Notes under the pieces: model-generated
Seen by the model: only the letters and a program-made list of their open reading frames with translations
What the model was told of the DNA's origin: nothing
Database searches by the model: none
Part shown: positions 48,601 through 60,932 of the stretch, piece after piece
Numbering within the stretch: the first letter of the stretch is position 1
Layout of the letters: the number at the start of each line of letters is the position of its first letter
From: Rhea pennata
Taxonomy: Eukaryota; Chordata; Aves; Rheiformes; Rheidae
DNA length: 64,000 nt
Assembly (NCBI RefSeq): GCF_028389875.1
Contig: NC_084702.1
Location: forward strand, 58,444,553-58,508,552
Direction: 5' to 3'
Position numbers and translations under genes: made by a program

Positions 48601-50491
48601 ATGAGGTAGCTGGTCACAAGGATCATGTTGCAATAGCCAGGCCTTGTTTTAGCTGTATGAGCACTACCACTGACCCTCAGTTCTCCATCTTTGCAACAGA
48701 ACGTAGCTTTTTGATGAAACATAAGTATCAAAGAGGCAAATGTTTTCATTAAAAATGAGGGGTTCGTGGAAAGTACCAAGGACTTGAAAACTCTGTTCTC
48801 TTTAAAGACAGCAACATTGCAAAGAGGGATTTTAATGATCTCTGATTTTTATTATAACTTTGTTACAGATATGTGTATGCATATACTTTTGTGAGTGAGC
48901 TTATTTCTGCCCTAATGAGCAAGCTAAAACATAGCTTTACGCTGCCTAAGGCAGAGCCAGAAGATTCCAATACAATAAAAATTCTCCACTGCCCCGAAGC
49001 CTTCATCTAGAATTGTATCCAAACCTGGCCTGAATTATTTCTGAAAGGGTAATTACTTCTTGATTACTTTTTACCAACCTCTAGGCTTCCAGTCTCCAGG
49101 CAGAAGTAGAACTGTCAGATGTCGAAAGAGAGAAAAACTACTCTTATGGTGACTGCAGCCCAGCTGGAAGAAAGAAATACAATAAATCTTTTCTTGTGGG
49201 AGCTCCAGACTGCTTTCCAAAGGCTGGGTGAGCTCTGATACATTGCTGACAAGCCTCCAAACCAATGACAGGATTCTGACCTGCCCTTACTACTCTGCAC
49301 AAAAGAGGAAGGGAAAGCTTGGCACCAGTGGATCATCTCAAAGGTCGGAGTACAAAGAGGGCAGACCATATCCATTGCATTACTGTTCATCTCTCTGTGG
49401 AAGTAGACTGGGAGCAGGTACAAACCTTTCCCACCCTCTCAAAATGCAAGCCAGCAGAACAAGCCAGTGCAGCCTGAGAAGTCACCGGCCATGCAGTGTG
49501 CTACTCATCAGCAGCAGGTGACCTCCTGCTAATGCACGGCAAAGTCAAAAGGGAATCATGGTCCATTCCTCCCATAAAGTTCTCTGAGAGTGGACAGTTG
49601 GTGGTTGTCCCTTAAGCGGACCACATGACACATTTTTCAGATTCTCCCTCCTTTCTCAGCCTCACCTGTAACAGCGAACACTTCAGAAGAGAGAGTTTGA
49701 ATTCTTCTCTATTTGTCTCTGTCTTGCCTGGGCATGACAGTAGCCTTACACACCACCTGCCAGTTTTCTACATCATCCTGAGCAGCCTACAAACCACCCA
49801 CATGCAAACATCCACACTGGGGCAGGCGAGCAGTTCATGCAGTCTGCTGATGATTGTTCTCTTGGTTGTGTAGCCCAGCATTTCATCTTCTTGTTGCCTC
49901 CTTTCCAAGTCCAAGTCTTATCAGTGATCACTCTCTTAGTACAGAGGCCATTCCATATTCCTAAATCTTCTTCATCATACTCTTTTTTTGAACTTTTCAC
50001 ATTCTGAGCTGGTGTAACTGGTAGGGAACATAATATTCCAGGAATAATTCTGCTTTTTATGGTGGCAAGTAAGTTTTCTCTTTTGCGTGCTACTCATTTT
50101 AAGAAATCCTAACATCCAGATTTCGTAGTGTGGAACTGATACTAGCAAAGTCATGTCTTGCATGATTCCAGTCTTCCTGGATTTCTTATTGAGAGGCATT
50201 TCTTCATTTAGAGGCCATCCATATGTGTGTAAGGCTAGGACTTTTTTCCTCGTGTGCATGGTAGAAAATGCTCATATTAACATTAAATTTCATCATGTTG
50301 GTTTATCACCCAGTCATTCACTGTCAGCGGACCTTGTGAAAGTCATTTTTTTCTAGAAAATCTAATAGAATTATGCATGACTTTTCCTTTCTGGAGTAAA
50401 TATGACCAATGCTTCAGCCTTTGACCATATGTCTTGGTTATAGCTGCTATATTTGAGTGAAAAATGCTGCAAGGAACGTGAATTCATTCTC
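48601..50491. other. Unique DNA, no gene recognised
   Basis: No repeat family, RNA gene or exon is recognised. Frames such as 49115-49423 (minus) and 49228-49521 (plus) overlap on both strands. Confidence 0.5.
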
Positions 50492-50520
50492 AAAAAGAAA
50501 AAAAGAAAAAAAGAAAAAAA
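50492..50520. repeat. (AAAAAG)n microsatellite
   Basis: Runs of five to seven A separated by single G, three to four units. Confidence 0.92.
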
Positions 50521-52097
50521 CTCTGATATTGAACATCTTTCATTCCTTTTAGTGTTTTAAATTATGGCTTCCTTCCTTCATTTCTCTTTGATTCAGCAGA
50601 TGCTACGTAGCATCAGGACGAGTTTGGGTAATATTTCACTGTACATTGGTTCCATAGGGTTCCTCCAACCACAAGGGTACCATACATTTTATATTGTTCA
50701 ATATATCAAAGCCTAGTGGCAGGATGTGAAGTTTCTGTCTTGTGTATGTGCGTGGGTGTGAGTCTGTTTCTAGGATAAGAAAGGAAAATCATAAGAGGGA
50801 GCCATAGCACATATTGGTGTGTAATGTGAGACCAAAGGTTTCCATTTCACACATCAGCCCCGTAATTTCAAAGAGGCTGTGGTAAGGAACCACAAAATGA
50901 TACTGTCATAAAACGCTAGAGTGCATGGAAGCCTGGGTGAGAGAAAGCAAGACTCCAGTGCTGACTGTGACACGGGTACCAGGAGAAGAGGGAGCTGCCA
51001 TGGGCTTTTGGGCCAAGACTAAAGTCAATGGGCATTTTAAGACTGTCAAGGCCAAGGAGAAAGCTCAGAGGAGAGCTGTTTGTGTTGTTGACCAAATGAT
51101 CTAATCTCAGCAGGAAGATGCTAATTTGAATTTTACTTTGGGTTCCTTGTGTTCGGGTGAGAATTGGGTGAGGATTCACTGATAATTCAGCCTACTCATG
51201 GTTCCAGAATGATAATAGTGGGCAATCAACAGGAATTATCATTATTATTAACCCTGAAACAGGCAGAACCTACAAGGTTCTGAACTACAAGGTACATATG
51301 TAGTTCAAAAAGATGTCCATCACCACTTTGCAGTTATTAAACCTGTCATATGCTCTGAGTAGTGGGTGTGTGGGCAAGTATGAATTCAACTAAAGGAAAA
51401 TCATAGGAAATGGAAACATGCAGCTCAGATAAGAAAATGGCAATAATTTTTGATTTCCAATTCATGTAGCTGTATTCTAGTAGCACTGAAATATTCTGTT
51501 GTGTTGTCTTCACACATTTCTTGAGTTACTGATTTTTCTTCACAGGATAAGCAGTTATTGTGTTCAAATTCTTTCTTATTTTCCAAATCATCTGAAGATC
51601 TATCTTCTTGAAACAGGTCATTCCTGCAAAAATGATGCATGACTAATTAGTTAATATTTTTCCTGTTTACTGATTATCTCAATATCCATTTTTGAGAACA
51701 TTCTCTCTTTTTAATTTAGGGAAGAGTTGTGATACTTTTGATGTCCTATGAGTTTTGCCCATATTCATAATTCATTTTATTTAGAAAGAGTTTAACTCTT
51801 TAAAATGAACTAGTGAGTATTCACATGGAGTAGATAAACAGATAGAAAGAAAACATGATTAAAAATTAAACTAATATTTCATTTTAATCAAGCCCTTTGC
51901 TTTTCTCTCAAAAAATATTAAAAAGAATACACAGAGTCACTACACAATTTTCTTTCCTCAGTAGTTGCACAGATTGTGTGTTATATCAGGTGCTATAGGG
52001 TCTGCTGTGGAAAGTGTGGTTTCTTTATTTATCATCTAGACCGTGTCAGGCAGTGAGTGAAACCTGAGTAACTTCTGGGGACACAACTTGTGATTCA
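50521..52097. other. Unique AT-rich DNA
   Basis: No exon or repeat family is recognised. A short (ATT)n-like word is found at about 51240-51252. Confidence 0.5.
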
Positions 52098-52118
52098 CCT
52101 CCCCCCTCCCCCCCCCCC
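52098..52118. repeat. Poly(C) tract (C2-T-C6-T-C11)
   Basis: Pyrimidine run ending in eleven C. The minus strand is a G11 and G6 run with quadruplex or slippage potential. Confidence 0.92.
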
Positions 52119-52835
52119 AGTTTTTACTAAAGCTGGGAGAGATTGAAGGCTGTAGAGAGAAAGATGGCATAAGACAAGATGGTGAGGAGAGAGGTTGGAT
52201 TGTAAAATCAGCACCTAAAGGAATTTAGATCAGGATGCCCGAAACTGGAGACTGCAAGGGCAAGTTCCACAAACAGGCTCTGATTTCAGGCATATTCATT
52301 TTGATTAGAAGTGAGCAGAAAATGGTTTTAATTTAGCAGCACCTCTTTGGCTAGGTTTTAACTTGGGTGGCTTGGATCCGGGAACAATTTTATTAAAACC
52401 AACCATGTTTGCTTGGGTCCCTGTTTCAGGTAACTGGCTCTGGTTTGGGTTCGTTTTCATGTATAGCTGCAGGCTTGTGCTCTCTCCCCCTCTCTGATGC
52501 CCTTTTGCAGCTCCCTCTACACTAGCCTGGCCACTAAAAGAACATTTCATTGTTAGAAGACCAGAGAATCAGGTTTATTTACTGGGAGTGACCTAGTTAG
52601 AGCAGAAGCGGAGGGAAAAAAACACATCTAATATAGTTTATCATTTTGAATAAGCACTGAAACAACTGCTAGCCATCCACTGCATACTTCACTCCTTGGA
52701 TCAACAAAGGAGCCCTGCCAAACGTCAGATTATATATTCCACAGCTGAAGTGTTTGCATAACTTTTCAGTGGCTACCATTTAAAGAAAGAAAACCACTGA
52801 TGGGCCTTTTCTTAATATGTTCTCCTAAGTTGACA
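52119..52835. other. Unique DNA, no gene recognised
   Basis: No exon, RNA or repeat family is recognised. A minus frame of 81 codons (52305-52550) has no known domain. Confidence 0.5.
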
Positions 52836-53165
52836 TGTTCACAGTGTACTGCCAGCAATCATTTTGTACTTGGAAGGCAAAGTGACTCATATCTTTGCCG
52901 TGGCCGCTGTGCCAGCTAGCAAGACGGGACTAGCCTCTCATATTTTCACAATCTCAGCATTCCATCGGAGGAACTTCAGCACGTTCGCAGGCAGTGTTCG
53001 AGAGCCCTGAGCCCACCTAACGTGCAGTGTAACTCTGGAATTGTGGCCTGGGAAAAGGTTTGCTTGTTGAAGTGGCAATCATGTGTTATCAGCAATGACA
53101 TCTAGAAAACGTTCATTTGGCCATTTTGGTTGGTTGCCCAGTGACTCAAAAGAAATCGTCTGGTA
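52836..53165. promoter_or_regulatory. Candidate conserved non-coding element
   Basis: Non-repetitive sequence with scattered CpG in an otherwise CpG-poor neighbourhood ('tttgccgtggccgctgtg', 'agcacgttcgcaggc', 'aaaacgttcatttggcc') and AP-1-like words ('aagtgactcata' and 'cagtgactcaaaag'). Preserved CpG and motif density suggest constraint, but there is no alignment. Confidence 0.28.
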
Positions 53166-54261
53166 TTTCTCTTTGGAGGAAAGGAAAACGTGATTACATC
53201 CAACTTCAACACTGGCTATTGCAGTACTCCTATCACTGCCCAGATTTTGTCTTTACTAAAGAGTTACTCAAGAAATAGATTTCTTTTTCTAAGCAGCAGG
53301 TATTCAAATAAGCCTTCTCAATCTGTTGCTATAGACTACATCTTTCAGTATAGCAGTAGAGATTCACTTTTCTCCCTTTGAATACTGAGGTTTTCAAGCT
53401 GCTCTGGGGCTTTTTTGGCAGCATTCATCCTTCATGTCTTACTCAAATTGTGGCTTAGCTGAAACCATGCAGCCCACATACCTTCCTCTTGCAGCAGACT
53501 AGGGCTTGGGCAGCCAGGGCCACTATCCCATTATCAGTATTGAGCTGAGTTTTGCACATCACAGAAGAGCTTTTTCTATTTTTACTGAAAACCAAAGCTA
53601 ACGAATATCCTCCCTGAAATGACAGGCTGTATGCAGAATAAGAAATCACAAGCAATCCCTGTAATTAGATAATGCTTTACAATCAGTGGAAGAAAAATGG
53701 GGCCAGAAAGAAAATTAGCACTCTAACTTTTTTTGATTTCCCTGTTAGAGGATAGAGCAAGACCTTTGAAGTTCTTCCATAGATATTCTAAAGGCATGTG
53801 TATTGAAACATTTGTAGAGGAGATTTTTTTCCTCCATTTTTGTCTGTTCTATAAAAGAAAGCAGGCTCTGGAGCTGGCATGAACAAGCAGTTTCTTCTTG
53901 TGCTTTCCTTAGAAAACTGTCCTCTTTCAAAATGCCAGCCACCTCCTAGTGTTCAGAGAAAAAGATGGCCTTGAGATGCAAGTTAGGTATAATGAACAAT
54001 GAGGAGACACTCACTGGTAGGTGGATGAATGGTTTAGTAAGAGGAGAACTGAGATACTTCTTTAGCACCTATTAAACTTCCATGAAGTTTAGCTATATAC
54101 TACCAAGTAGTTGTCACATTCCACCCTAAAAATACCTAAAGGATTTTTGGTAGCAAATGTAGTCGTTCATGCATATGCATTATAAAATACTGCAAATTCT
54201 TAAGAAATGAAAAACTGTCATATAAGTGGAAGACATTATTTATGTCTGCTGATACTAAATT
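53166..54261. other. Unique AT-rich DNA
   Basis: Nothing is recognised except short chance frames. Confidence 0.5.
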
Positions 54262-54338
54262 TGAAGCCTTGCTTGGAGCAGATTGGACAAGATGACCTCC
54301 AGAGTTTTCTTCTAACCTCAATTCTTCTAGATTTCCAG
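54262..54338 (+). mobile_element. Short CR1 3' end remnant
   Basis: 'cttgcttggagcagattgg' then 'acaagatgacctccagag' and 'ttcttctaacctcaattctt' follow the CR1 3' terminus (ttgagcagggggttggactagatgacctccagaggtcccttccaacc). The terminal octamers are eroded. Only about 75 bases remain. Confidence 0.75.
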
Positions 54339-55273
54339 TAGTCCCAAAATCATTCTGTACCTGCAATTAGTGTCAGGTACTTCAGACAAGCTATTGCATA
54401 TTGCTACATTTATTTTGTCCTGTCTATTCAGATGTAGACTCATTTTTCTCCTCTTATTTAATAATTAATGCAAATACCATGGATATAGACCAAAAGATCC
54501 ATCTTTGCAAAGGTAGGATGCTGCTCTGAAGGTAGAAGGCTTTTGCGTACCTTCTGATTCACCCATTTTTAATCTGTACAAGACCAGTTCTCCTCCATCT
54601 CCTTGTACAATAGATTCTGGGATAGGATGGTGCTTAAAAAAGGGCTAGTTGTAATGCTGCAGTACTGAGGATGGCTCTACAATGGACCAACTTCCCCACT
54701 GAATGGTCATCTGAACTCAGTAATAATCTAGCTCAGTCTTCTGCTTGTTGATGGACTTATCACCGTGTCCCCTTTGCCTATGGCATTTAGGTTTTGCTCT
54801 GCCAAGGTTCATTTCCATGTCTGTTTCCACAGCCAACTGGATTTCCACCAGCTTTCCAATAGCTGAGTAGATTTGAAGAGCATAGCACCACTATCACAGG
54901 CCAAAACTTGAAGGGTACACTTGTGCCCAAATTCACCAACTACTGGAGAAGGCAGCAAAGAATCCCCAGACAGCCCCTTCCTCTGTAAATGTCAAAGGGA
55001 ATCCCAGCATGAGATTTCTAAGACCTTTTCAGGTTCTACACAAAGTACAATACGACACAGGAACAGATCTAGCTTTTGTGTGTGTGGAAAGTCATGAGCT
55101 AGGTAAGAGCTAACTAGGTAAGAAGTTAGTTCAGTCTCATGTAGATTGACCATAGGCACCACAAAAGAAGTCGAAGCCCTGCAGCACATGTTGTGTTGGA
55201 TTGAGAATCCTTCCCCTTCACATGAAATCTGTGCTTCAAAGCAATCTTTTTTCAGGTTAAAACCCTCTTTCTT
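54339..55273. other. Unique DNA, no gene recognised
   Basis: No repeat family or RNA gene is recognised. Frames are short. Confidence 0.5.
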
Positions 55274-55331
55274 TGGCTGTGCTCCATTTATGGTATTACA
55301 TTTATGGTATTATTGGCTGTATGGTATTACA
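55274..55331. repeat. Degenerate tandem repeat (tttatggtattaca)
   Basis: tttatggtattaca, tttatggtattat and tatggtattaca occur in close order, the last after a second 'ttggctgt' word that is also present upstream at 55273-55280. Three imperfect copies. Confidence 0.8.
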
Positions 55332-57721
55332 CCACATTCCTTTTTACATGTGGTTTAACAGCACCCCCATGGCAGTTCGTAAGTTCTGAAGAAATCAGGG
55401 AGTGGAACAGCCCAAAAGAAGCTGGACTCTGTGAGGGAGTGAGAGCTTCCAAAAGTACTTATGTGGAGGCAGATGTCAGATAAATATAGATGCCTGCTAA
55501 CTTCTTTCAAGAAAAACAAAAATATTCTAAAAATAAAGCATTAAATAGGCTAACTGAATATACCAGCTCCATCATTTCTTATTATCAGTGGCGTCTATCA
55601 CTTTGTTAACAGCTCTTCAACCACTGTTGTTATAAAAAGCTGTGGTTAATTTGAAAAAATAAAGGTGATTTTTTTGCATGGGTTATGTGACATCCTCCTT
55701 CTATAAACAAACACATTTTAAAGATGGGCACATACATAATGCTTAGGTGGGACATTTTTGCAAGTTTTTCCTCTTTAATTTTTATGACTTGGAGCCAGAG
55801 GATTATTGTTAAGATCATCTGTTAGCGCAGTAAAGCAATGCTTCATACTGCTAGGTCATTCGCTAGGAAGTGCGGCTTAAAAATATTCCTGAAAAAATCA
55901 GTTTTTCTTAAATTCATTCACTCTGTGAAAACAAAGGTTCCCATAGGAAAGGAGAAAGAGGGACTAAGTGCATAAACTCAGATGGTGGGAGGAGACCTGC
56001 TGATAAAAGTAGAACTGTGGCCATTGCTGTTCCACCCTAGTTAGTGGCTCTCCAGACTCCATGCACACTTTTTCAGGACCACTAGCCCATCCATTTGAAA
56101 CAGCCACGAGGAAGGTAACGCATGCATAATTTGCAAAATGGCCATGAGCTACTTTCAGAAGACCTCCTTTCGGGGCTGTTTGATGAATAAGAATTCCAGC
56201 ACCAGCGGATCACTCCATGCTGGTGTGTATCACTCCACTGATCCTAGGAAAGTCAGCATGCAGGCTTAGGAACAAGAAGAGTTAAAAATTGACTAGACTG
56301 TTCATCCGAGTGAAACGCTCAGTGCTGACCTGACCACAATGGGAAGGTACCCTTGCTGAGAAGCAGTAACTGCTTCTCTCTATTGATCAGATAAGGAGCC
56401 ATGGCCCAGCAGCCGTGGGTAACAGGAAGAGGAAGCCAGAGTCACTCATTTCTTTTCAAGCTAAAATACAAGAGCTGTTTTGGCAACTAGGTTAGCTAGA
56501 TTCTGTAAGGAGGCTTCCAAGTGCCTCAGAGGGGGGAATGAGAAAGTCAAAAATCAGTTCAAAAATCAGCTAGGCTCCCAGAGGCTAGATTTTTAACAGT
56601 GCTTGAGACTGCTGATGCTAGTGAGTTACAGACAAAAGTTCTCTGCATTCCAGGGGAAAGGCCTTGATTTGTGTAGAGATAACAGGGAAGAAGACATTAA
56701 AATTAAATTAAAAATAGGAAAAGAGAAAAGCTGGAAGAATTACATATTCACAAGTCAATCTATATGCAAATTTAAATCAATAAATATAGATTATATATGT
56801 GTGTTTTGAGTAGATTCTTACAGGAATTAACTGATGAACTTACTGGAGCACTTACAGAAGCTTTGGAAAATTAGGGTTCACGAGTCTTCACTATTTCATT
56901 GCACTCAGACACCCATGGGCCAGATGTTGCCACCTTGGCTAAGACTGAGTCATCTGTCGCTTCAAATGTGGTCTTATTAAAATGAGAGGAAAGACAGTGA
57001 AATTAGCAAATTTTTGGCACTAAGGAGTTCACGTAATGACTACTGATAAAGGCAATATTGGTTTCTGGGATAAAAATTCTTCAAGATGTGTTTGTAGTTT
57101 TGATTTACTGAAGATTTGGCTACTAGGTATCTACATGCAGCTTGCGAACTCAGTTTCACGTTTGGAGTTCTTGACGAGTTGCATTGTTGTGACTCTTCAC
57201 TGTAGCTCTCGCTGCCTTATACATCTGGGGGAGAGGAAAGGAAGACTGGCACCTGCAAGTCTGCCTCTGAATTGGCAAGGTATTAAAACATTTAGCAAGT
57301 GAATGGTCTGCTTTTCAAGCAGAACAATGAAATCGCTGCCATCTAGATAAAAAATAGTTTTTCAAGTCTGGCCTCCTGATGGCTAACTAGCAAAAAGCAG
57401 ACTGAGGGAGACCTTGATTATCTGATGGGTAGATTTTCAGGTTGACCTGGCAGGGGAAGTTGGAAGTTAAGAAAAGACGAAATTTGCTGTAACTAAGCAT
57501 GAAGGCAAGATTAAACAGAAAGGAGAAAGTGAATGAACACAGTGGCTTCCTGGCCTTCCCACATAGCCATTGCCTTCTGGGGTGAAAAGGAAACTGAGGA
57601 AGGGGTTTGTGTGGGGGCTGTGTTGGCTTTATTGGTGTCTCTCAGATGCTCTCTGTAGGCTAAGTGCAAGGAGTTTAGACTGCTGCTTTGCATAGTCTGT
57701 GCATTGCTGAGTCGGCCATCT
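55332..57721. other. Unique DNA, no gene recognised
   Basis: No repeat family or RNA gene is recognised. The 88-codon frame at 57036-57302 has no known domain. Confidence 0.5.
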
Positions 57722-57880
57722 GTGTTGCCCCAATGCAGTGGCCAGGAGAGCAGATGTGGGGCAGGCTGCCCATGTTGCTCTGAGGCAGTGGCCAGGAGTG
57801 CAGATGTGGGGCAGGCTGCTCCTGTCACCCCAGGAGAGTGGCCAGAAGAGCAGATGTGGGGCAGGCTGCATGTGGCTGGT
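57722..57880. repeat. Minisatellite, 50-base unit, three copies plus a partial
   Basis: Copies start at 57737, 57787 and 57837, exactly 50 bases apart. Each begins agtggccagga/gaa and continues 'gcagatgtggggcaggctgc' (57750-57769 in copy 1); the last third varies (gttgctctgaggc, gtcaccccaggag). The end of a preceding unit ('tgttgccccaatgc') is visible at 57723-57736. Since 50 is not a multiple of 3, the array shifts the reading frame at each copy and cannot be a peptide repeat. Confidence 0.95.
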
Positions 57881-59379
57881 GCTCAGTGGAGGCCAGGGCT
57901 GGGCAGGGAGGCTCCCAGAGGGGACCCGGCTGGCAGTTGCTGACCAGAAATTGTGTCTGGGGGCTGAAGCTGGCGACCTGAACTAAAGCCTACCCAAAGC
58001 CTAGAGACTGATAAAGCAGACTGGCCTCAAGATACCAGTCATAGTCATGTGGAAGAGCTTGACCTGGCTTGGGCCAAGCAGTCATTAAGGTCTGAGAGCT
58101 CCTGTAATTGTTAACAAAGCCTGAGCATGGCTGTTTCCAATCTGCAGCTTTGCATTTCAGCTCCACCCAGGCTTTCTTTCCTATGGGTGCACACATGTGC
58201 CCAGACAGATCTGCTTGGGAGTGGGAAGCTGCTTGGTGGGGCTAGAAATGGCCCCAACATGTCACACTGCAGTGCATCCTGGCAGGCGCTCACCTTCTCA
58301 GCTCATGCTTGTCTGAGGCTCTCCTCATTCCAGCACTCAGACACGGCATCCACAGCTTAAACCCCCTCTGAAACAGGGATGGTTATGTACATAAGCTAAG
58401 GGACACAAGCAGTGCTGGGATGGCTCCTCTGCATGGAGGCTGTCTCCCTGTGAGTGTCAGATCGCTTTGGGAGCAGGATTACTCACTTCTCACAAGTACT
58501 GCTGCCCTCTTTTAGGTGGGGTTCAGCCCCTGCTTCTTGTACGTGTTCTCCACCACCTCCTAATGCTCGGTTCGGCCCACCTTGGGCTTTGCATATCTCT
58601 CAGCTATGACAAAAAGAAAATCTGCAGTACCAGTCAATGAATTTAGTTCTGTTCTTAGCAGGCATGAAGAGAACCTGGAGCAGTATGCATTTGTGCCTGT
58701 GGAGTTTCTTCATTGACTGACTAGTGGCCCACTGTGACATGATGGATGTTTCCTCCTACATGCACACCCCTGGGTTTATTGGCCTCTCTGTGGCAATTCT
58801 CTCCCCTGAACAGCCTTGTCAGCAAAAGAGTGAACAGCTGCTCATGAAAGAACAGGGATCTGGAGGAGCCCCTACCACAACCACTCTCCCTGAGGAACAG
58901 GAAAAGGAAAGCTGGTGAGAGTGGGCAGAGAAGAGGGAGAGCAGGAGAGACATATCTGCTGGCATCTGCTCCAGTCTGCGCCGTGCTGCCCTGACACCAA
59001 GAGAGAGGAGCAACTGAAGCTACAACCAAATGAGCAGTGCTTGGCACCAAGCCCCCGGCCCTTTAGGAAGAACAAAATGTCTGTGCTTTAATAAGGAGTT
59101 ACCGGACACATACTCTACTGCAATGCCCCCCTCCATGTACCGGTGCCTAGGCATGTGCTCCTTCACAGAAATCCCTCCCCTCAGTTCCCAGAAGGGACTG
59201 CCCAGGCCCTAGCCCACAGCAGGCATCCTAGGCCATGCATGACCTTCAAGGCTGAAAAGGCGTGAGGTTAATTTTATTTGCAGTGAGCATTGCCAAGGGA
59301 CACTGTTCTGGCTATACATATCTGACCCCAGGCTCTTCACAGGTTCACTTGCTCCACAGTTTATATGAATTTCTTCACA
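57881..59379. other. GC-moderate unique DNA
   Basis: Overlapping frames on both strands, for example 58721-59050 (minus, 109 codons), show no recognised domain. No repeat family is seen. Confidence 0.45.
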
Positions 59380-59500
59380 AATTTCCACTGAATCTCTCTG
59401 ATGAGAGGCCCTTGAACATCTCCATGGGCAATCTGTTCCAGCACCAATTGCCCTATTCATACATCTTCTTGAAAGCAGCAAGAGTCCTTGTCTGAGGCAG
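59380..59500 (-). mobile_element. Probable CR1 scrap, minus strand
   Basis: 'ggcccttgaacatctccatg' followed by 'ggcaatctgttccagcacc' resembles the reverse complement of the CR1 3' region (tggaacagattgcc...ttcaagggcc), with 'catcttcttgaaagc' after it. The inner part looks shortened and the 3' terminus is missing, so this is less certain than the other CR1 calls. Confidence 0.55.
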
Positions 59501-60861
59501 TTGCATTTTCCTGTCTTAGCCTGGGGAGAAGTGAACTATATCCCTTGACCTGAGCTGTCTGTATCTTGGAGGTATAAATATGGAGCATTTTCTGTGACAG
59601 GTTCTGAATCAACTGAACTCTCTCTGTTCCTTCTTTTGCCTCACCCGGAGCTCTCTCCTGTTGCTGTGGTTTTCAACGTCATGTTGACATTCTCATATTC
59701 CATCCATCCCTCCTGCTTTATTCACCACCTGGTCTGGTACAAAGCAGTAACTTCCATCCTAGCATCAGCCAGTGAAACCACACTGCAGGACGTCAGAGTA
59801 TTTTTCTCTTTCTCCACTCCTCCAGCTCTCCACAGCCCGCTCTGAGCAGGAAGGCATTACAAGGCAGTTACCATGTACAGCATAGTGCAGTGGGGATAGG
59901 AAGACCTTTTCTGATAGGAACTACCACTGCATCTATCAGGAACATGACAGGCAAGACAGGACATGTTATTTTCAGCTGTGTAGAAAAATCTCCCTTACCG
60001 CAAACCACAGAGTCAGTACGGACTACAAATACCCAGACCAGTGCTCATCCGTCCTTCTGCATGTACTGACTGACTGGTCACACCTCGACACACACTTGAC
60101 CTTTCTGTGGTGAGGGTGGCTGTGATTAGCACTGCCCCCTGTACACCCATCATCCCATCACACATGACAAGACTTCTTTCTGGCCACCCGGACATGACAA
60201 CTTTCAGCATTGCAAGGGATTGAGACATCCTTGTTGTGCTTGTGTCTGAGCTCTTTCATTTTCTTGCCTGATCCAAGCAGTCAGGTATGTCTGACTAGAC
60301 TTATTCTCCAAGTGTCACCTCCATGCTATCAGGCTCCACCAGAAGCAATCTGCTTCAGACATCACTGATTAGCATCATTTCTCTTATTCTGAGTTTCACC
60401 ATGACATCATCATGCCTCTTACTGGTGTGTCAGGTGGGATCCCTAAATGAGGGAACTGTGGAGGCTTTCAGCTGTCCCTCAGCTTTCTGCAATTGCAGGC
60501 ATTCAACTGAATTTTGTTTTCCTGAGCTAAGATTTCTCAGTGGTGCCAACATTTCTTGAAGATGAGATATAACTTTGGGAAATAAAACATTGTTCCTAAT
60601 ATATTTTCCAAGCCAGTGCCATTGCCTAGCAGCCACAAGTCATGGATTGCTAACCATTTCTTCAGAGCTATGTTGGCCATTCTTGATTAATATGATCAAA
60701 ATATTATAGCTCAAATCCTAGATGTCATGTTTTCCTGGGGATCCATTGAATTAGTACCAAATATCATCCACTGAAAAAATTATCTATTTCAGAAGAATTC
60801 AGCCCTATTCAGCTGCTTTAAATCTGCTGTGATGTGTAGTAAAGTTCTGCATGTTCTGCTG
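59501..60861. other. Unique DNA, no gene recognised
   Basis: No exon, RNA gene or repeat family is recognised. Confidence 0.5.
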
Positions 60862-60932
60862 TTTAGCTATTACATTATTTGCCCAATATATAAATAATAT
60901 ATTATTTAGCTATTATTATTTGCCCAAGTATA
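60862..60932. repeat. Direct duplication (tttagctatta...tttgcccaa)
   Basis: tttagctattacattatttgcccaatata at 60862-60890 is repeated, with two bases fewer, at 60905-60932, separated by AT-rich sequence. A local duplication with a period of about 43 bases. Confidence 0.85.

Noticed and set aside
57511..57986. Repetitive peptides across the minisatellite as a repeat protein
   Set aside because: The 50-base unit is not a multiple of three, so the frame changes at each copy. Both strands give repeats only because the DNA is repetitive.
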